Assembly: GCA_037201625.1 (NCBI GenBank)
Contig: JBBCGR010000001.1
Span: 434,001-498,000, forward strand
Direction of reading: 5' to 3'
From: JAMXLO01 sp037201625
Lineage (GTDB): Bacteria; Pseudomonadota; Alphaproteobacteria; Acetobacterales; Acetobacteraceae
DNA length: 64,000 nucleotides
Part shown: in pieces, positions 18,293-26,598 of the stretch
How the letters are laid out: each line of letters opens with the position of its first letter
How positions within the stretch are numbered: position 1 is the stretch's first letter
Translations under genes and position numbers: made by a program
Notes under the pieces: model-generated
Seen by the model: only the letters and a program-made list of their open reading frames with translations
The model's database searches: none
What the model was told of the DNA's origin: nothing

Positions 18293-18630
18293 GCAATGTT
18301 TCTACATGAAAACGGCGTTTCGTTCCACACAGGGCATGGATGTGCGGACACGCCCTGGCTGGGCTGTCGACCGAGGGTGGTTCGGAGCACGTCATCGGAA
18401 CGGGGCGGTTCTCCGCCCGCACGGTCCATGATGCCGTCGAACGCGTCCCTGGCGGCGCGCGCCGACCGCTCCACGAACTGGTCCGCCGTCGCCATCGCCG
18501 ATGGCTTTTCCGCCTCCGCCGCAACGACGAACCGATTGACGCGCGTGCCGTCCCGCCTCGCCCGCTTCTCGACCGCCGCGTTCGGCGACAACGGCGGACG
18601 CAGCGGACACGTCCCCGTCCTGGTCGTCAT
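18289..18630 (-). CDS. Ribbon-helix-helix (HicB/Arc-type) antitoxin-like protein
   Basis: 113 residues. The segment NAAVEKRARRDGTRVNRFVV, AAEAEKPSAMATADQFVERS, ARAARDAFDGIMDRAGGEPP is characteristic of the C-terminal RHH domain of HicB-family antitoxins (pattern: E..A..DG.SVN.FV..AVAEK.SAM.TADYF.ER). The first ~15 residues and the Cys-containing last ~30 do not fit the family and may be poor or recombined ends. Its TGA overlaps the hsdR ATG (ATGA at 18289-18292), which would couple their translation. It lies 47 bp downstream of hicB on the same strand. No partner toxin is adjacent apart from hicA. Confidence 0.6.
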   Translation of the reverse strand: MTTRTGTCPLRPPLSPNAAVEKRARRDGTRVNRFVVAAEAEKPSAMATADQFVERSARAARDAFDGIMDRAGGEPPRSDDVLRTTLGRQPSQGVSAHPCPVWNETPFSCRNIA

Positions 18631-18677
18631 TCTCGCTCCCCCGGACGCCGCTGCGCCGGTCGCCGGTTCGCCACCGG

Positions 18678-19088
18678 TCAGGTCGGCAGGCGTGCCGGCG
18701 GCATCTCCAGCGTCAGATGCGCGATGTAGCCGGAACGGCTTTCGCCGGCCGCCTGGGCCAGCGCATCGAGACGCCGGAGTACGCGCCGCGGCAGCGTGAT
18801 GTTCACCCGCTCGATGGTGTCGTCGAGCAGTGCGGCGTCCAGCGTGATGATGCCGAACGTCCAGCCCGCGTAATCGGGGTTCCCGCGCAGAACCTCCAGG
18901 CTCGACGGCGGGGGGATGGCCTCGCCGGCGTCGAGTGCGGCATCGATCCAGGCGGCTGCCGCCTCCTCGGCGCCGAGGACAGCCTCGTCCAGGCTGTCGC
19001 CGGCGGAGAAGCAACCGGGAAGGTCGGGCACGATGACGCCGAACGCCGTGGCGGCGGTGCCGGGTTCGATCACGATGGGATAGCGCAC
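18678..19088 (-). CDS. hicB: HicB-family antitoxin
   Basis: 136 residues from a GTG start. The N-terminal HicB fold (RYPIVIEPGTAATAFGVIVP, then DLPGCFSAGDSLDEAVLGAE) is a degenerate RNase-H-like domain that binds the toxin. The C-terminus (ERVNITLPRRVLRRLDALAQ, then AAGESRSGYIAHLTLEM) is a ribbon-helix-helix DNA-binding domain. The family neutralises HicA and represses the operon. It starts 15 bp after the hicA stop. It lies inside the hsd locus, between hsdS and hsdR. Confidence 0.9.
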   Translation of the reverse strand: MRYPIVIEPGTAATAFGVIVPDLPGCFSAGDSLDEAVLGAEEAAAAWIDAALDAGEAIPPPSSLEVLRGNPDYAGWTFGIITLDAALLDDTIERVNITLPRRVLRRLDALAQAAGESRSGYIAHLTLEMPPARLPT

Positions 19089-19103
19089 GATCTCACTTGC
19101 CTC

Positions 19104-19292
19104 CTACAGGCCGGCTTGCTTGCGGATCGCGGCGACCAGACCGGTGCCGAGATCCTTCTTCGGATGTGGCACGACGATATGGCCGGGGCGGCCGGCATGC
19201 TTGAAGACGTGATGCGAGCCGCGCACACGGTCCAGGACCCATCCGGCGGCCTTGAGTTCCCGGATCAGGTCTGCGCTTTTCACGATGCGCAT
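19104..19292 (-). CDS. hicA: HicA-family mRNA interferase toxin
   Basis: 62 residues, the normal size for HicA. The double-stranded-RNA-binding-like fold is visible as KSADLIRELKAAGWVLDRVR, then GSHHVFKHAGRPGHIVVPHP, with the catalytic His in GSHH (H27/H28). Family members cut mRNA and are held inactive by HicB, which follows on the same strand. I chose the ATG at 19292; the frame is open 12 codons upstream, but that part overlaps the operator-like inverted repeat. Confidence 0.92.
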   Translation of the reverse strand: MRIVKSADLIRELKAAGWVLDRVRGSHHVFKHAGRPGHIVVPHPKKDLGTGLVAAIRKQAGL

Positions 19293-19293
19293 T

Positions 19294-19330
19294 ATACACA
19301 CTCGGTTGGGAGTGTCAACGATACACACTG
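19294..19330 (-). promoter_or_regulatory. Candidate hicAB promoter/operator
   Basis: An AT-richer stretch immediately upstream of the hicA start holds a perfect dyad, ACACTC (19298-19303) and GAGTGT (19310-19315), with a 6-base spacer. TATACACACT (19294-19303) and ATACACACTG (19321-19330) form a direct repeat around it. HicB antitoxins bind such dyads to repress their own operon. Confidence 0.45.
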
Positions 19331-19351
19331 GGCTGCGACACCAGGCCGCCG

Positions 19352-19409
19352 CGGCCTGCGGCCTTCAGCGGGGGGCGATCAGTTCTGTCCGGGTTTCGGC
19401 CTCGTTCAT
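19352..19409 (-). repeat. hsdR 5'-end repeat, copy B (dead)
   Basis: It reads MNEAETRTELIAPR then stop on the minus strand, against MNEAETRAELIDPALKAAG in the live hsdR. A small shift in the AP-R region kills the frame. It lies just upstream of the hicAB promoter and marks the boundary between the hicAB block and the older block 19.41-19.75 kb. Confidence 0.75.
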
Positions 19410-19513
19410 GCGAGAAATTTCATGGGGCGGCAGGTGAAGCGCGGTGGGCGGGCGAACCCGGCGTTTTGGCCCGGCCCCTGGACGTGATACCGGGCAGATA
19501 CTAGGCGGCAGGG

Positions 19514-19712
19514 ATGACGCGACCCATGGACGAGCAGGTCAGCCGGCAGGCCCCGCGGCCATTGACCGAGAAGCTGGATGCCAGCGCGCGACCTTGCTGC
19601 GGGACGCGTTGGCGATGCCGGTGCCGCGCAGCGCAAGGCGATGCGAATGCTGAAAGCGCTTGAGAAAGCCCGTGCTGGCGCCAAGGGTGGGACGCGCGCG
19701 CCGACGGCATGA
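19514..19712 (+). pseudogene. Remnant small ORF, antitoxin-like (one frameshift)
   Basis: It starts MTRPMDEQVSRQAPRPLTEK. After LDAS the coding sense moves to another frame, giving RDLAAGRVGDAGAAQRKAMR and a stop at 19710-19712, about 65 residues if joined. The second half (charged, AGRV, then a long amphipathic helix) is the kind of tail seen in small antitoxins, but I cannot name a family. It is on the plus strand, opposite the hsd genes, between hsdR-end copies B and C. Confidence 0.35.
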
Positions 19713-19755
19713 CCGGCGTTGCCTGACTTGATCACGGACACCGGCCGGGCGGAGT

Positions 19756-19813
19756 AGCCGGCCGCTTTCAGGGCGTGGCCGATCCGTTCGGCGCGGGTTT
19801 TGGCATTGTTCAA
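19756..19813 (-). repeat. hsdR 5'-end repeat, copy C (dead, still coupled to hsdS)
   Basis: It reads (TTG)NNAKTRAERIGHALKAAGY on the minus strand. Its TTG start overlaps the hsdS stop (GATTGAAC, with TGA at 19810-19812), as expected of an original hsdS-hsdR junction. After KAAGY the similarity to hsdR stops and the frame runs into unrelated sequence. Confidence 0.75.
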
Positions 19814-21065
19814 TCGGCGGCTTCTGGCAGGGATTGTGCCGGGTGTGCAGTCAGTTCGCCAGAGAAGGCTTTGCGCAGGATGGATTGCTTTAGCTCCTCG
19901 AGGTGGTTTAACTTCCGCCGGTAGACGATTTCAAGATTCTTAATCGCCGTCGCTATAGATTCAATCTTGTCCGTAATGGCCAGTTGATCGGCGATGGGCG
20001 GAAGTGTGACGGGGAGCGCCGAGAGCGCCTGCTGGTTCAAACTGGCGATGTTCGCACCATCGCCGCTTTCAATGAGCATCTCCCGAGACGCCTTCGATTT
20101 CAAGAAATGAATCAGATATGCCGGGGTTACTTCCTTTGAGGCAGTACGAATTCTGATGGTAAAGCCAGAATGAGACGTCTTTTCCGGAACCTCGCTGGCC
20201 AGAATGCAGCGTCCGATAAGCTGCTTGTTGCCATTCGACCGGACCGTCAATATATCCCCGACTCGAAGCTCATAGTCGACACTCAGCTTGCCGCTAATTT
20301 GTGCCGTTTCCAGTTGGCCAGCCGGCACATAGAAATTCTTCTGGAAGTCCTTCACGCCGACGATTTTGATCGTCTCGCCCTTGCTTCCTTCGTAAAGTTT
20401 AGCCCGTTCTTGAACGCAGCGATATCCCCAAGTCTTTTATGAATCCACCCATCCCTTGGTTGGGCAAAGACAGAATCCAGATAGTTGCTAAACAGCTCGC
20501 GCGCATTGGCGAGGTTCTTCTCGGTGTTCGTGACCGCCGTATCGATCCCCTCGAACGCTTCGTCGAGAAATGCAACAATGCGCTTTTGCTTGGGTAGTGG
20601 AGGGATAGGTATGGGGTAGGTTTCTACGAATTCCTTTGAAATACGTTTGTGACCAACCGCCCCGCTCATCGACGCCACACCCTCATTTCGGAACGACTGG
20701 CGCGCAAGATAATAGTAGAGCCAGTTCTTGTCCAAAGCAAGGCTCGGGCGAAATACGATGTATTCGCTCGACCCAAACCCAATGCCGTTTTCGAGCCCGC
20801 CGCAATACTGAGTTTTCCATTCTCAAAGCATGGGGGTTATTTTTGCAAGTAGAACATCGCCTTCTGCGAAGTACGTGTAGCTCCCCGCGACGTCCGAAAG
20901 CGGTCTCACCTGTCGGGGCGTCAGAATTTTCTGTTCCGTTCCGAGATCCTCCATTGGGACGAACGACACCAGATCTTGTTCAGAAATGCGGTGGCGGACT
21001 TCTGCCTTAGGTGGCCGGATTTGACATACCTCAGCCAGCGTTCTTGTTGGCCAGCCTGTGCTCAC
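19810..21065 (-). pseudogene. hsdS: Type I restriction specificity subunit HsdS (three frameshifts)
   Basis: The DNA-recognition subunit. The GTG start at 21065 overlaps the hsdM stop. Target-recognition domain 1 runs from WPTRTLAEVCQIRPPKAEVR to KNWLYYYLARQSFRNEGVAS, then the conserved region IPIPPLPKQKRIVAFLDEAF. Domain 2 has IRIRTASKEVTPAYLIHFLK and SLNQQALSALPVTLPPIADQ, ending with a second coiled spacer, KLNHLEELKQSILRKAFSGE. Frame breaks lie near 20835 (extra base after KITP), 20795 (missing C; GLENGIGFG) and 20385 (missing G; KGSKGE). Correcting all three gives a clean ~418-residue protein. Such clustered one-base slips in an otherwise conserved gene suggest sequence error, though decay cannot be excluded. 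Confidence 0.85.
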
Positions 21066-22841
21066 AGCATACCCCGAATGCCTTCGAGGATGCCCGCGCT
21101 CTCAAGATCGAGCGCCATGATCTCGGCGATGATGTCCTGCGGTTCGCGCAAAGCGTCTTCCTCGGCTTTGTTGGGGTTCTTCACAGAAAGATCGCAAGTC
21201 GCCCGGTCAATGCCCGCCACATCCACCGTCCACGATTTCTCCGACCTCCGTAAAGTTCGCCTGCAGCGCGACAAACTCCTTCAGGTCGTCGTCATTCAGC
21301 GCATCGTCTTCCCCAGATTCCGCCCCGGATCAAGCTGGTAATACCAGACCTTCCGGGTCGGCGCGCCCTTCTCGAAGAACAGCACGACGGTCTTCACCCC
21401 CCGCGCCCTGAAACGTCCCGCCGGGACAATCCAGCACCGTATGCAGATTGCAGCTCTCCAGCAGTTCCTGCCGCAGCGCCCGCGCCGCACCGTCCCGAGT
21501 TCGACAGGAAGGTGTTCTTGATGACGATGGCCGCCCGGCCGCCCCGCCTTCAGGTGCTTGATGAAATTGCTGCAGGAACAGGAACGCCGTCTCCCCAGTC
21601 TTGATCTGGAAGTTCTGCTGCACCTCCCGCCGCTCCTTCCCACCGAACGGCGGGGTTGGCCAGGATCACGTCGAAGCGGTCCTTCTCCTGCACGTCGTCC
21701 AGGTTCTCGGCCAGCGTGTTGGTATGGACGATGTTCGGCGCCTCGATCCCGTGCAGGATCATGTTCATCGTGGCGATGACGTAGGCGAGGCTCTTCTTCT
21801 CCTTGCCGTAGAAGGTGCGCGTCTGCAGCGTCTGAAGCTGGCTGGTGGTCAGCTCGCCCTGGCGGAGATAATCGTACGCCCTCGCACAGGAAGCCCGGCG
21901 GAGCCGAGCGCGCCGTCGTAGATGCGCTCGCCGAGCTTCGGCCTGGTCACCTGGATCATGTGCGCGAAATCAGCGGACGCGGCGTGTAGTACTCCCCGCC
22001 GTTGCGGCCCGCGTTGCCCATGTTCCTGATCTTGGCCTCATACAGATGGGAAAGCTCATGCTTCTCCTTCTGCGAGCGGAAGCGCAGCTCGTCCACCAGT
22101 TCAAGGGGCGTCGCGCAGCGAATAGCCGCTCTGGAAGCGATTCTTTATCTCGCTGAAGATCTCGCCGATCTTGTATTCGACGGTGTCCGGTCCAGTGGCG
22201 CGCTGCCGGAACCCTTGCAGGTAGGGGAAGAGCTTCAGGTTCACATAGTCGATCAGGTCGTCGCCGGTCAGCGCGGTGTCATGATCAAGCGAGCCATCGG
22301 GCTTCCTGGGCGCCGCCCATTTCGCCCAACTGTGGGCCTCCTCGATGATGCGGGTGTAGGGCCTGCCGACAAGCTCGGCCTCCATGGCCCGGCTCAGTTC
22401 CATGTCGTCGAGGTATTTGAGGAACAGGATCCACGATGTCCTGCTCGGTATAGTCCAGCTCGGTCGTGCAGCCGGCCTCTTTCCAGAGCACGTCGTCGAT
22501 GTTCTTGAAGGTCTGTTCGAACGAAGTGCCGCTGGCGCGTCCGGCGTTCCGGGACGGGAGCGGCGCCGGAGGGGACCCGCTGTTCCCGGCGGGCGATTGC
22601 GGGAGGGATCGGCCGCGGCGACCGGCTCGGCGATAATCCCCGAGCCTGCAGGCGAGGCTGACCGATCCGCCGCGCCCCGCGTCCCTTGGTGATCGTCTCG
22701 TCCCTCGATCAGTGCGGCGTGGATGGCCCAATAGGTAGCGTCCTGCCATCCCAGTTCCGCTTGCAGCCTGCCGTTGCCGGCACTGCCGCCCAGGGATTCC
22801 AGTGCGCTGACGAAGCGCTGGCGCAAATTGTCTCGAACCAT
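21062..22841 (-). pseudogene. hsdM: Type I restriction-modification DNA methyltransferase HsdM (many frameshifts)
   Basis: The N6-adenine methylase subunit, readable only piecewise. The N-terminus (VRDNLRQRFVSALESLGGSA) looks like the winged-helix segment found before some HsdM proteins. Then come FEQTFKNIDDVLWKEAGCTT and FLKYLDDMELSRAMEAELVG (HsdM helical domain). The GEYYTPR-type motif lies in the 22.0 kb stretch. MNMILHGIEAPNIVHTNTLA and DRFDVILANP-PFGGKERRE are the catalytic NPPF region, with one extra C at about 21645. VQQNFQIKTGETAFLFLQQ and the end SVKNPNKAEEDALREPQDII follow. At least six changes of frame are needed. If real, methylation would be lost. Confidence 0.8.
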
Positions 22842-22995
22842 CCACCCCTCATTGCGTCATGCGTGAAATTGGCCCGGAAGTTGCGGCATGGCCTGGGCGC
22901 TCGCAAGTGCGGAACGGCGGGACGAGGTGCCACCTGCGGACGATCCACCCGTTCGACCGCTCGTCGTTCCGCTGTCGGAGTGCCAGCCGCCGGGA

Positions 22996-23567
22996 TCAGC
23001 CTCGCTCGACGATCAGATAGATCAGCGCCTCGGCCGATGGGTGGGGATTCTCGACCCCATGCGGGGCGTCGGCGCGGCAACTGCAACTGTCGCCCGCGGC
23101 AAGTTCGGCCGTTTCGTCGCCGACCGTCACGCGGACGGTGCCGGCGGCCACGTGCATGTGCTCGATCGTTCCGGGAGCGTGGGGCACGGACGGGCCCAGG
23201 ACGGTGGACGCGGGATCTGGTAGCGCACGAAGTCGATGCGGCTGCCGGGCGCGCCCGGGCCCAGGTTCTCCCAAGGGGCGGGCTGCTCGCCGGCCGCTCC
23301 CTCACCACGACGCAGAACGCGGATGCGCGGCGCCGGGTTGGTGCCTCCATCGATCAGGGCGGCGGCGCTGACCCCCAGCGCCTGGGCCAGCCGCACGATC
23401 GTGGTGACCGTCGGCGACTTCGCCCCACGCTCGATGTCGGAAATCATCGAGGCGGAGATGCCGCTGCGCGCGGCCAATACCCGCAAGCTGAGACCAGCCG
23501 CCTCGCGCTGCCGCTTGACGGCGCGACCCGTGCGGAGGCTGATCTCGTCCTCTAAAGTTGACGTCAT
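22996..23567 (-). pseudogene. XRE-family regulator with C-terminal cupin (one frameshift)
   Basis: It starts MTSTLEDEISLRTGRAVKRQ and carries a helix-turn-helix, AGLSLRVLAARSGISASMIS, then DIERGAKSPTVTTIVRLAQA (residues 20-75). A cupin follows: PHAPGTIEHMHVAAGTVRVT, then GDETAELAAGDSCSCRADAP. Near 23215 one G is missing (ATCCCGCG for ATCCCGGCG); restoring it joins RIDFVRYQIP to ASTVLGPSVP and gives about 190 residues. HTH-cupin regulators of this layout (SutR/PuuR-like) sense small metabolites. It is divergent from the bicupin gene, with 47 bp between starts, so that gene is its likely target. Confidence 0.82.
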
Positions 23568-23614
23568 GTCCTTTATAGTGCACATGCGCGCTGTCCAAGC
23601 AAGGAGCAGAGGTG

Positions 23615-24173
23615 ATGGACAAGACCGAGTTCGAAGCGGACCTGCGGCGCGAGGGCTATCGCGTCGTGAACAGCAGCGTGAAGCCGAACCTTGTCGCACC
23701 GAACCACTGTCATGACTTCGACGCCAAGGCGTTCGTCCTGGGCGGCGAGATCACGATCACACGCGACAATTGCCCGACCACCTTCCGGACGGGCGAGTGC
23801 TTCGAGGTTCCGACCGGCTGCATGCATGCCGAGCATGTGGGGCCGGAGGGCGTCGCCCTGCTGTCCGGCCGCCGCCGCACCGGACCGCTCACCCGCGAGG
23901 CGTTCGAAAGCGACCTGCGCCGCGAGGGGGTTCGAGGTCGTGCATGGCGGTCAGCAGCCCGGCTCCTCCGAGGCGTTGCACGCCCACGACTTCGACGCGC
24001 GGATCATGGTGCTGAGCGGCGAGATCACCCTCGTCCGCGACAACAAGGCCGAGACATTCCGCGCGGGAGACCATTGCGAGATCGCGGCGGGATGCCAGCA
24101 CACCACGCAGGTGGGCCCGGAAGGGGTCGCCTTCATCGTCGGCAAGGCGTGTCGCCCGGCGCCCATCGCCTGA
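23615..24173 (+). pseudogene. Bicupin protein, tandem duplicated cupin (one frameshift)
   Basis: Two similar ~85-residue halves. The first has FEADLRREGYRVVNSSVKPN, HCHDFDAKAFVLGGEITITR and GCMHAEHVGPEGVALLSGRR. The second has FESDLRREGFEVVHGGQQPG, HAHDFDARIMVLSGEITLVR and GCQHTTQVGPEGVAFIVGKA. Each keeps the cupin metal ligands HxHxxD, E and H. One extra G in GAGGGGGTTCGAG (about 23932) breaks the frame between halves; corrected length is 185 residues. A strong AAGGAG precedes the ATG at 23615. It may bind or convert a small ligand sensed by the divergent regulator; the substrate is unknown. Confidence 0.78.
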
Positions 24174-24550
24174 GGCCCTGGCGGCGGGTCGTCGGGAGGC
24201 CGCCGATCCGGACAGCCACGCCGGACTTCCGAACTGGCCGCGCGCGCTCCTTCGGGGGTTGTCGGCGGCCGGTTCTGCTTGGACGACGTTGACCGTCCGC
24301 ACCTGCCCCATGCGGGTCAGGCGATGGCGCACGCTCTGCCGTCCGACGGAGCGCCGGGCGGAACGCCGGATCGGCATGTACTGCGGCGGACTCCGATCGG
24401 TCTGCATCGGAACCTGGTGCGGCGAAGGCGTCGGCGCACGCGGTCGGGGTGACGCTTTCGCTGCGCCGGGCGACGGCGCGCCAGGGAGCATCGAGGGTTC
24501 GCGCGACCTCCATGGAAGTCGTCCACCCCCTCCCGTACCGGCACGGTCTA
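24174..24550. other. 377-bp spacer without a confident gene
   Basis: The stretch between the bicupin stop and the double-hairpin repeat has overlapping open frames rich in Arg/Pro/Ala. I recognise no gene, RNA or repeat. Confidence 0.4.
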
Positions 24551-24653
24551 CAGCAGATTCCCGCTGGTGCAGGCTTGCGGAATCCGCTCTGGCTCGTTGT
24601 CTGAGAGCGTGATTCGCCGCTCCGGTTGTCCCACCTGTACGGATCACGCGCTA
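24551..24653 (+). repeat. Double-hairpin intergenic repeat, copy 2
   Basis: A diverged copy of the element at 14.5 and 54 kb. The second hairpin keeps its outer arm AGCGTGAT/GATCACGC. Its last bases, CTA (24651-24653), are the complement of the TAG stop codon of the minus-strand 2Fe-2S gene. Confidence 0.8.
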
Positions 24654-24992
24654 GCCGCCGATGGCGGCCTCGCCCTCCGGCCGGGGCGCCGCGTCCACCA
24701 GCGCCGCCAGCACCTCGGCCGCGTCGGTGCCCTTGGGCACGGTCAGCAGATGCCCGGGGTGGCTGGCGTTCAGCGCGGTGACCGCCTTCTTCGGGCAGAT
24801 GCCCATGCAGCGGGTCTCGACGATGCGGACCTCGCGCCGGCGGCCGCGCTGCTTCAGAGCGGCGCCGAGGGCGGTGCGGAGTGTGTCCTCGCGTTTGGCG
24901 CCGAAGCCGCCGTGCAGCTTGCGGGAGCATTTGCCGCATACCAGCAGCACGGTCTTCCAGGGCGTCGGGCGGGCGGCGATGGATCGGGACAT
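24651..24992 (-). CDS. Thioredoxin-like (2Fe-2S) ferredoxin domain protein
   Basis: 113 residues from the ATG at 24992 (MSRSIAARPTPWKTVLLVCG). Four Cys positions fit the thioredoxin-like 2Fe-2S fold: CGKCSRK near residue 20 and CMGICPK near 62. The connecting helix is LRTALGAALKQRG. Relatives carry electrons or act as accessory domains in CbiX/NuoE-like proteins. The frame is open to 25112, but the extra residues are low-complexity. It is divergent from the CoA transferase. Its TAG stop is formed by the end of a repeat element. Confidence 0.8.
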   Translation of the reverse strand: MSRSIAARPTPWKTVLLVCGKCSRKLHGGFGAKREDTLRTALGAALKQRGRRREVRIVETRCMGICPKKAVTALNASHPGHLLTVPKGTDAAEVLAALVDAAPRPEGEAAIGG

Positions 24993-25111
24993 CCCGCGCA
25001 CATGGGGTCGCGGCGGCGGCCCCGAAAGCACCGGCGCGGCGGATCTTTCCCCGGACGGCGCGGGAGTCGCATGGTGGCGGACCGTCGCCTCATCCGGGAG
25101 GAAGCGCCGCA

Positions 25112-26301
25112 ATGAACACGCCGCTGGCTGGCATCACCGTGATCGATTTCGGGCAGATCTTCCAAGGCCCCTACGCCACGCTGCTGATGGCCAAGGCCGG
25201 CGCGAACGTCATCAAGATCGAGCCGCCGCACGGCGAGCCTGCCCGCCGCCGCGCCCCGCCCGGCAAGCACACCACCTTGCCGGTCGCCATGCTGAACGCC
25301 AACAAGCGGGCGATCACGCTCAACATCAAGACCGAGCGCGGGCGCGAATTGCTGCGCGAGATGGTGCGCCGCGGCGACGTGCTGCTGGAGAATTTCTCGC
25401 CCGGCACGCTCGACGACCTGGGCATCGGCTATGCGGCGCTGCAGGCGATCAATCCGCGGCTGGTCTACGCCAGCGGCTCGGGGTTTGGCCTCACCGGGCC
25501 GGACCGCGACAACCTGGCGATGGATTTCACCATCCAGGCGCAGTCCGGCATCATGAGCGTGACCGGCTTCCCCGACGGCCCGCCGGTGAAGGCCGGCCCG
25601 ACCTTGGTGGATTTCATGGGCGGCATCCACCTGTATGCCGCGTGATGACGGCGCTGCTGCACCGCGAGCGGACGGGTCTCGGCCAGCTTGTCGAGGTGGC
25701 GATGCAGGAGACGGTGTACTCCTCGTTGGCGTCCAGCATGGAGTATCACCTGCGCACCGGCGACATCCCGCCGCGCACCGGCAACCGCCAGTCGGGGCTG
25801 GCAAGCGCGCCGTACAATGCGTATCCGGCGACGGATGGCTGGGTGGCGATCCATGTGGTGACCGAGGCGCACTGGAAGAACCTGGCCGTGGCGATGGGGC
25901 GGCCGGAGCTTGGCGACGATCCGCGCTTTGCCAACAACACGGCGCGCACCGCGAACCTGGAGTTGACCGATGCGGTGGTGGCGGAGTGGACGGGGACGCT
26001 GACGCGGATGGAGGTGGCGGCGGCGGCCAAGCGGCATCGCGTCCCGTGCGCGCCGGTGCGCACGGTGCCGGAGGTGATGAACGACCCGCACATGCACGAG
26101 CGCGGGATGCTGGAGCGGATCGAGCACCCGGAGCTGGGTCCGATCGTGGTGCCGACGACGCCGCTGCGGCTGCATGGGGCGGAGAAGGTGGCGACGGTGG
26201 CGAGCCCGATCGTGGGGCAGCACAATGGGGAGGTGTATGGCGGGTGGCTCGGGTTGTCGGCGGCGGAGATCGCCGGGCTGCGGGCGGACGGGGTGATCTG
26301 A
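25112..26301 (+). pseudogene. CaiB/BaiF-type CoA transferase (one frameshift)
   Basis: A family III CoA transferase, moving CoA between carboxylic acids. It begins LAGITVIDFGQIFQGPYATL, with the catalytic Asp expected in the AMDFTIQAQSG region, then VLLENFSPGTLDDLGIGYAA and GLASAPYNAYPATDGWVAIH. At about 25645 the frame meets a stop in LYAA-TGA; adding one C (GCCGCCGTG) continues VMTALLHRERTGLGQLVEVA. Corrected length is 396 residues, normal for the family. GGAGGAAG lies upstream of the ATG. A multi-hairpin repeat begins directly after the stop. Confidence 0.88.
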
Positions 26302-26540
26302 GCGGGGCTCCGCCCCGCGCCCCCGCCAGGAGGCTTTGCCTCCTGGACCTCCAGCAAAGGCGGAGCCTTTGCAATCCCAATTTTGGGCCTTGGGGGAGGG
26401 AGGCCCGTTACCCGGACCGGGATGGGTCCGAGTAACGGGCCTCCCTCCCCCAAGGCCAAGTCCGGGGTCCAAGGGCTTGCCCTTGGCGGGGATCCAAGGG
26501 GCAGAGCCCCTTGGTCGGGGTGCGGGGTGAAACCCCGCCC
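26302..26540 (+). repeat. Multi-hairpin ~240-bp repeat, copy A
   Basis: A chain of hairpins begins one base after the CoA-transferase stop: GGGGC-TCC-GCCCC, AGGAGGC-TTT-GCCTCCT and AAAGGC-GGA-GCCTTT. A central stem of 33 bp follows (26386-26418 with 26425-26457, one mismatch, loop GGGATG), then CCAAGGGC-TT-GCCCTTGG, CCAAGGGGC-AGA-GCCCCTTGG and CGGGGT-GAA-ACCCCG. A second copy lies at 59841-60077. The spacer to the next gene holds little else. Confidence 0.92.
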
Positions 26541-26598
26541 GATGGCCACGCCGGCCCCGCGGGTCTAGAACGCCGCCGCAACCTCCACAGGGATCCCC

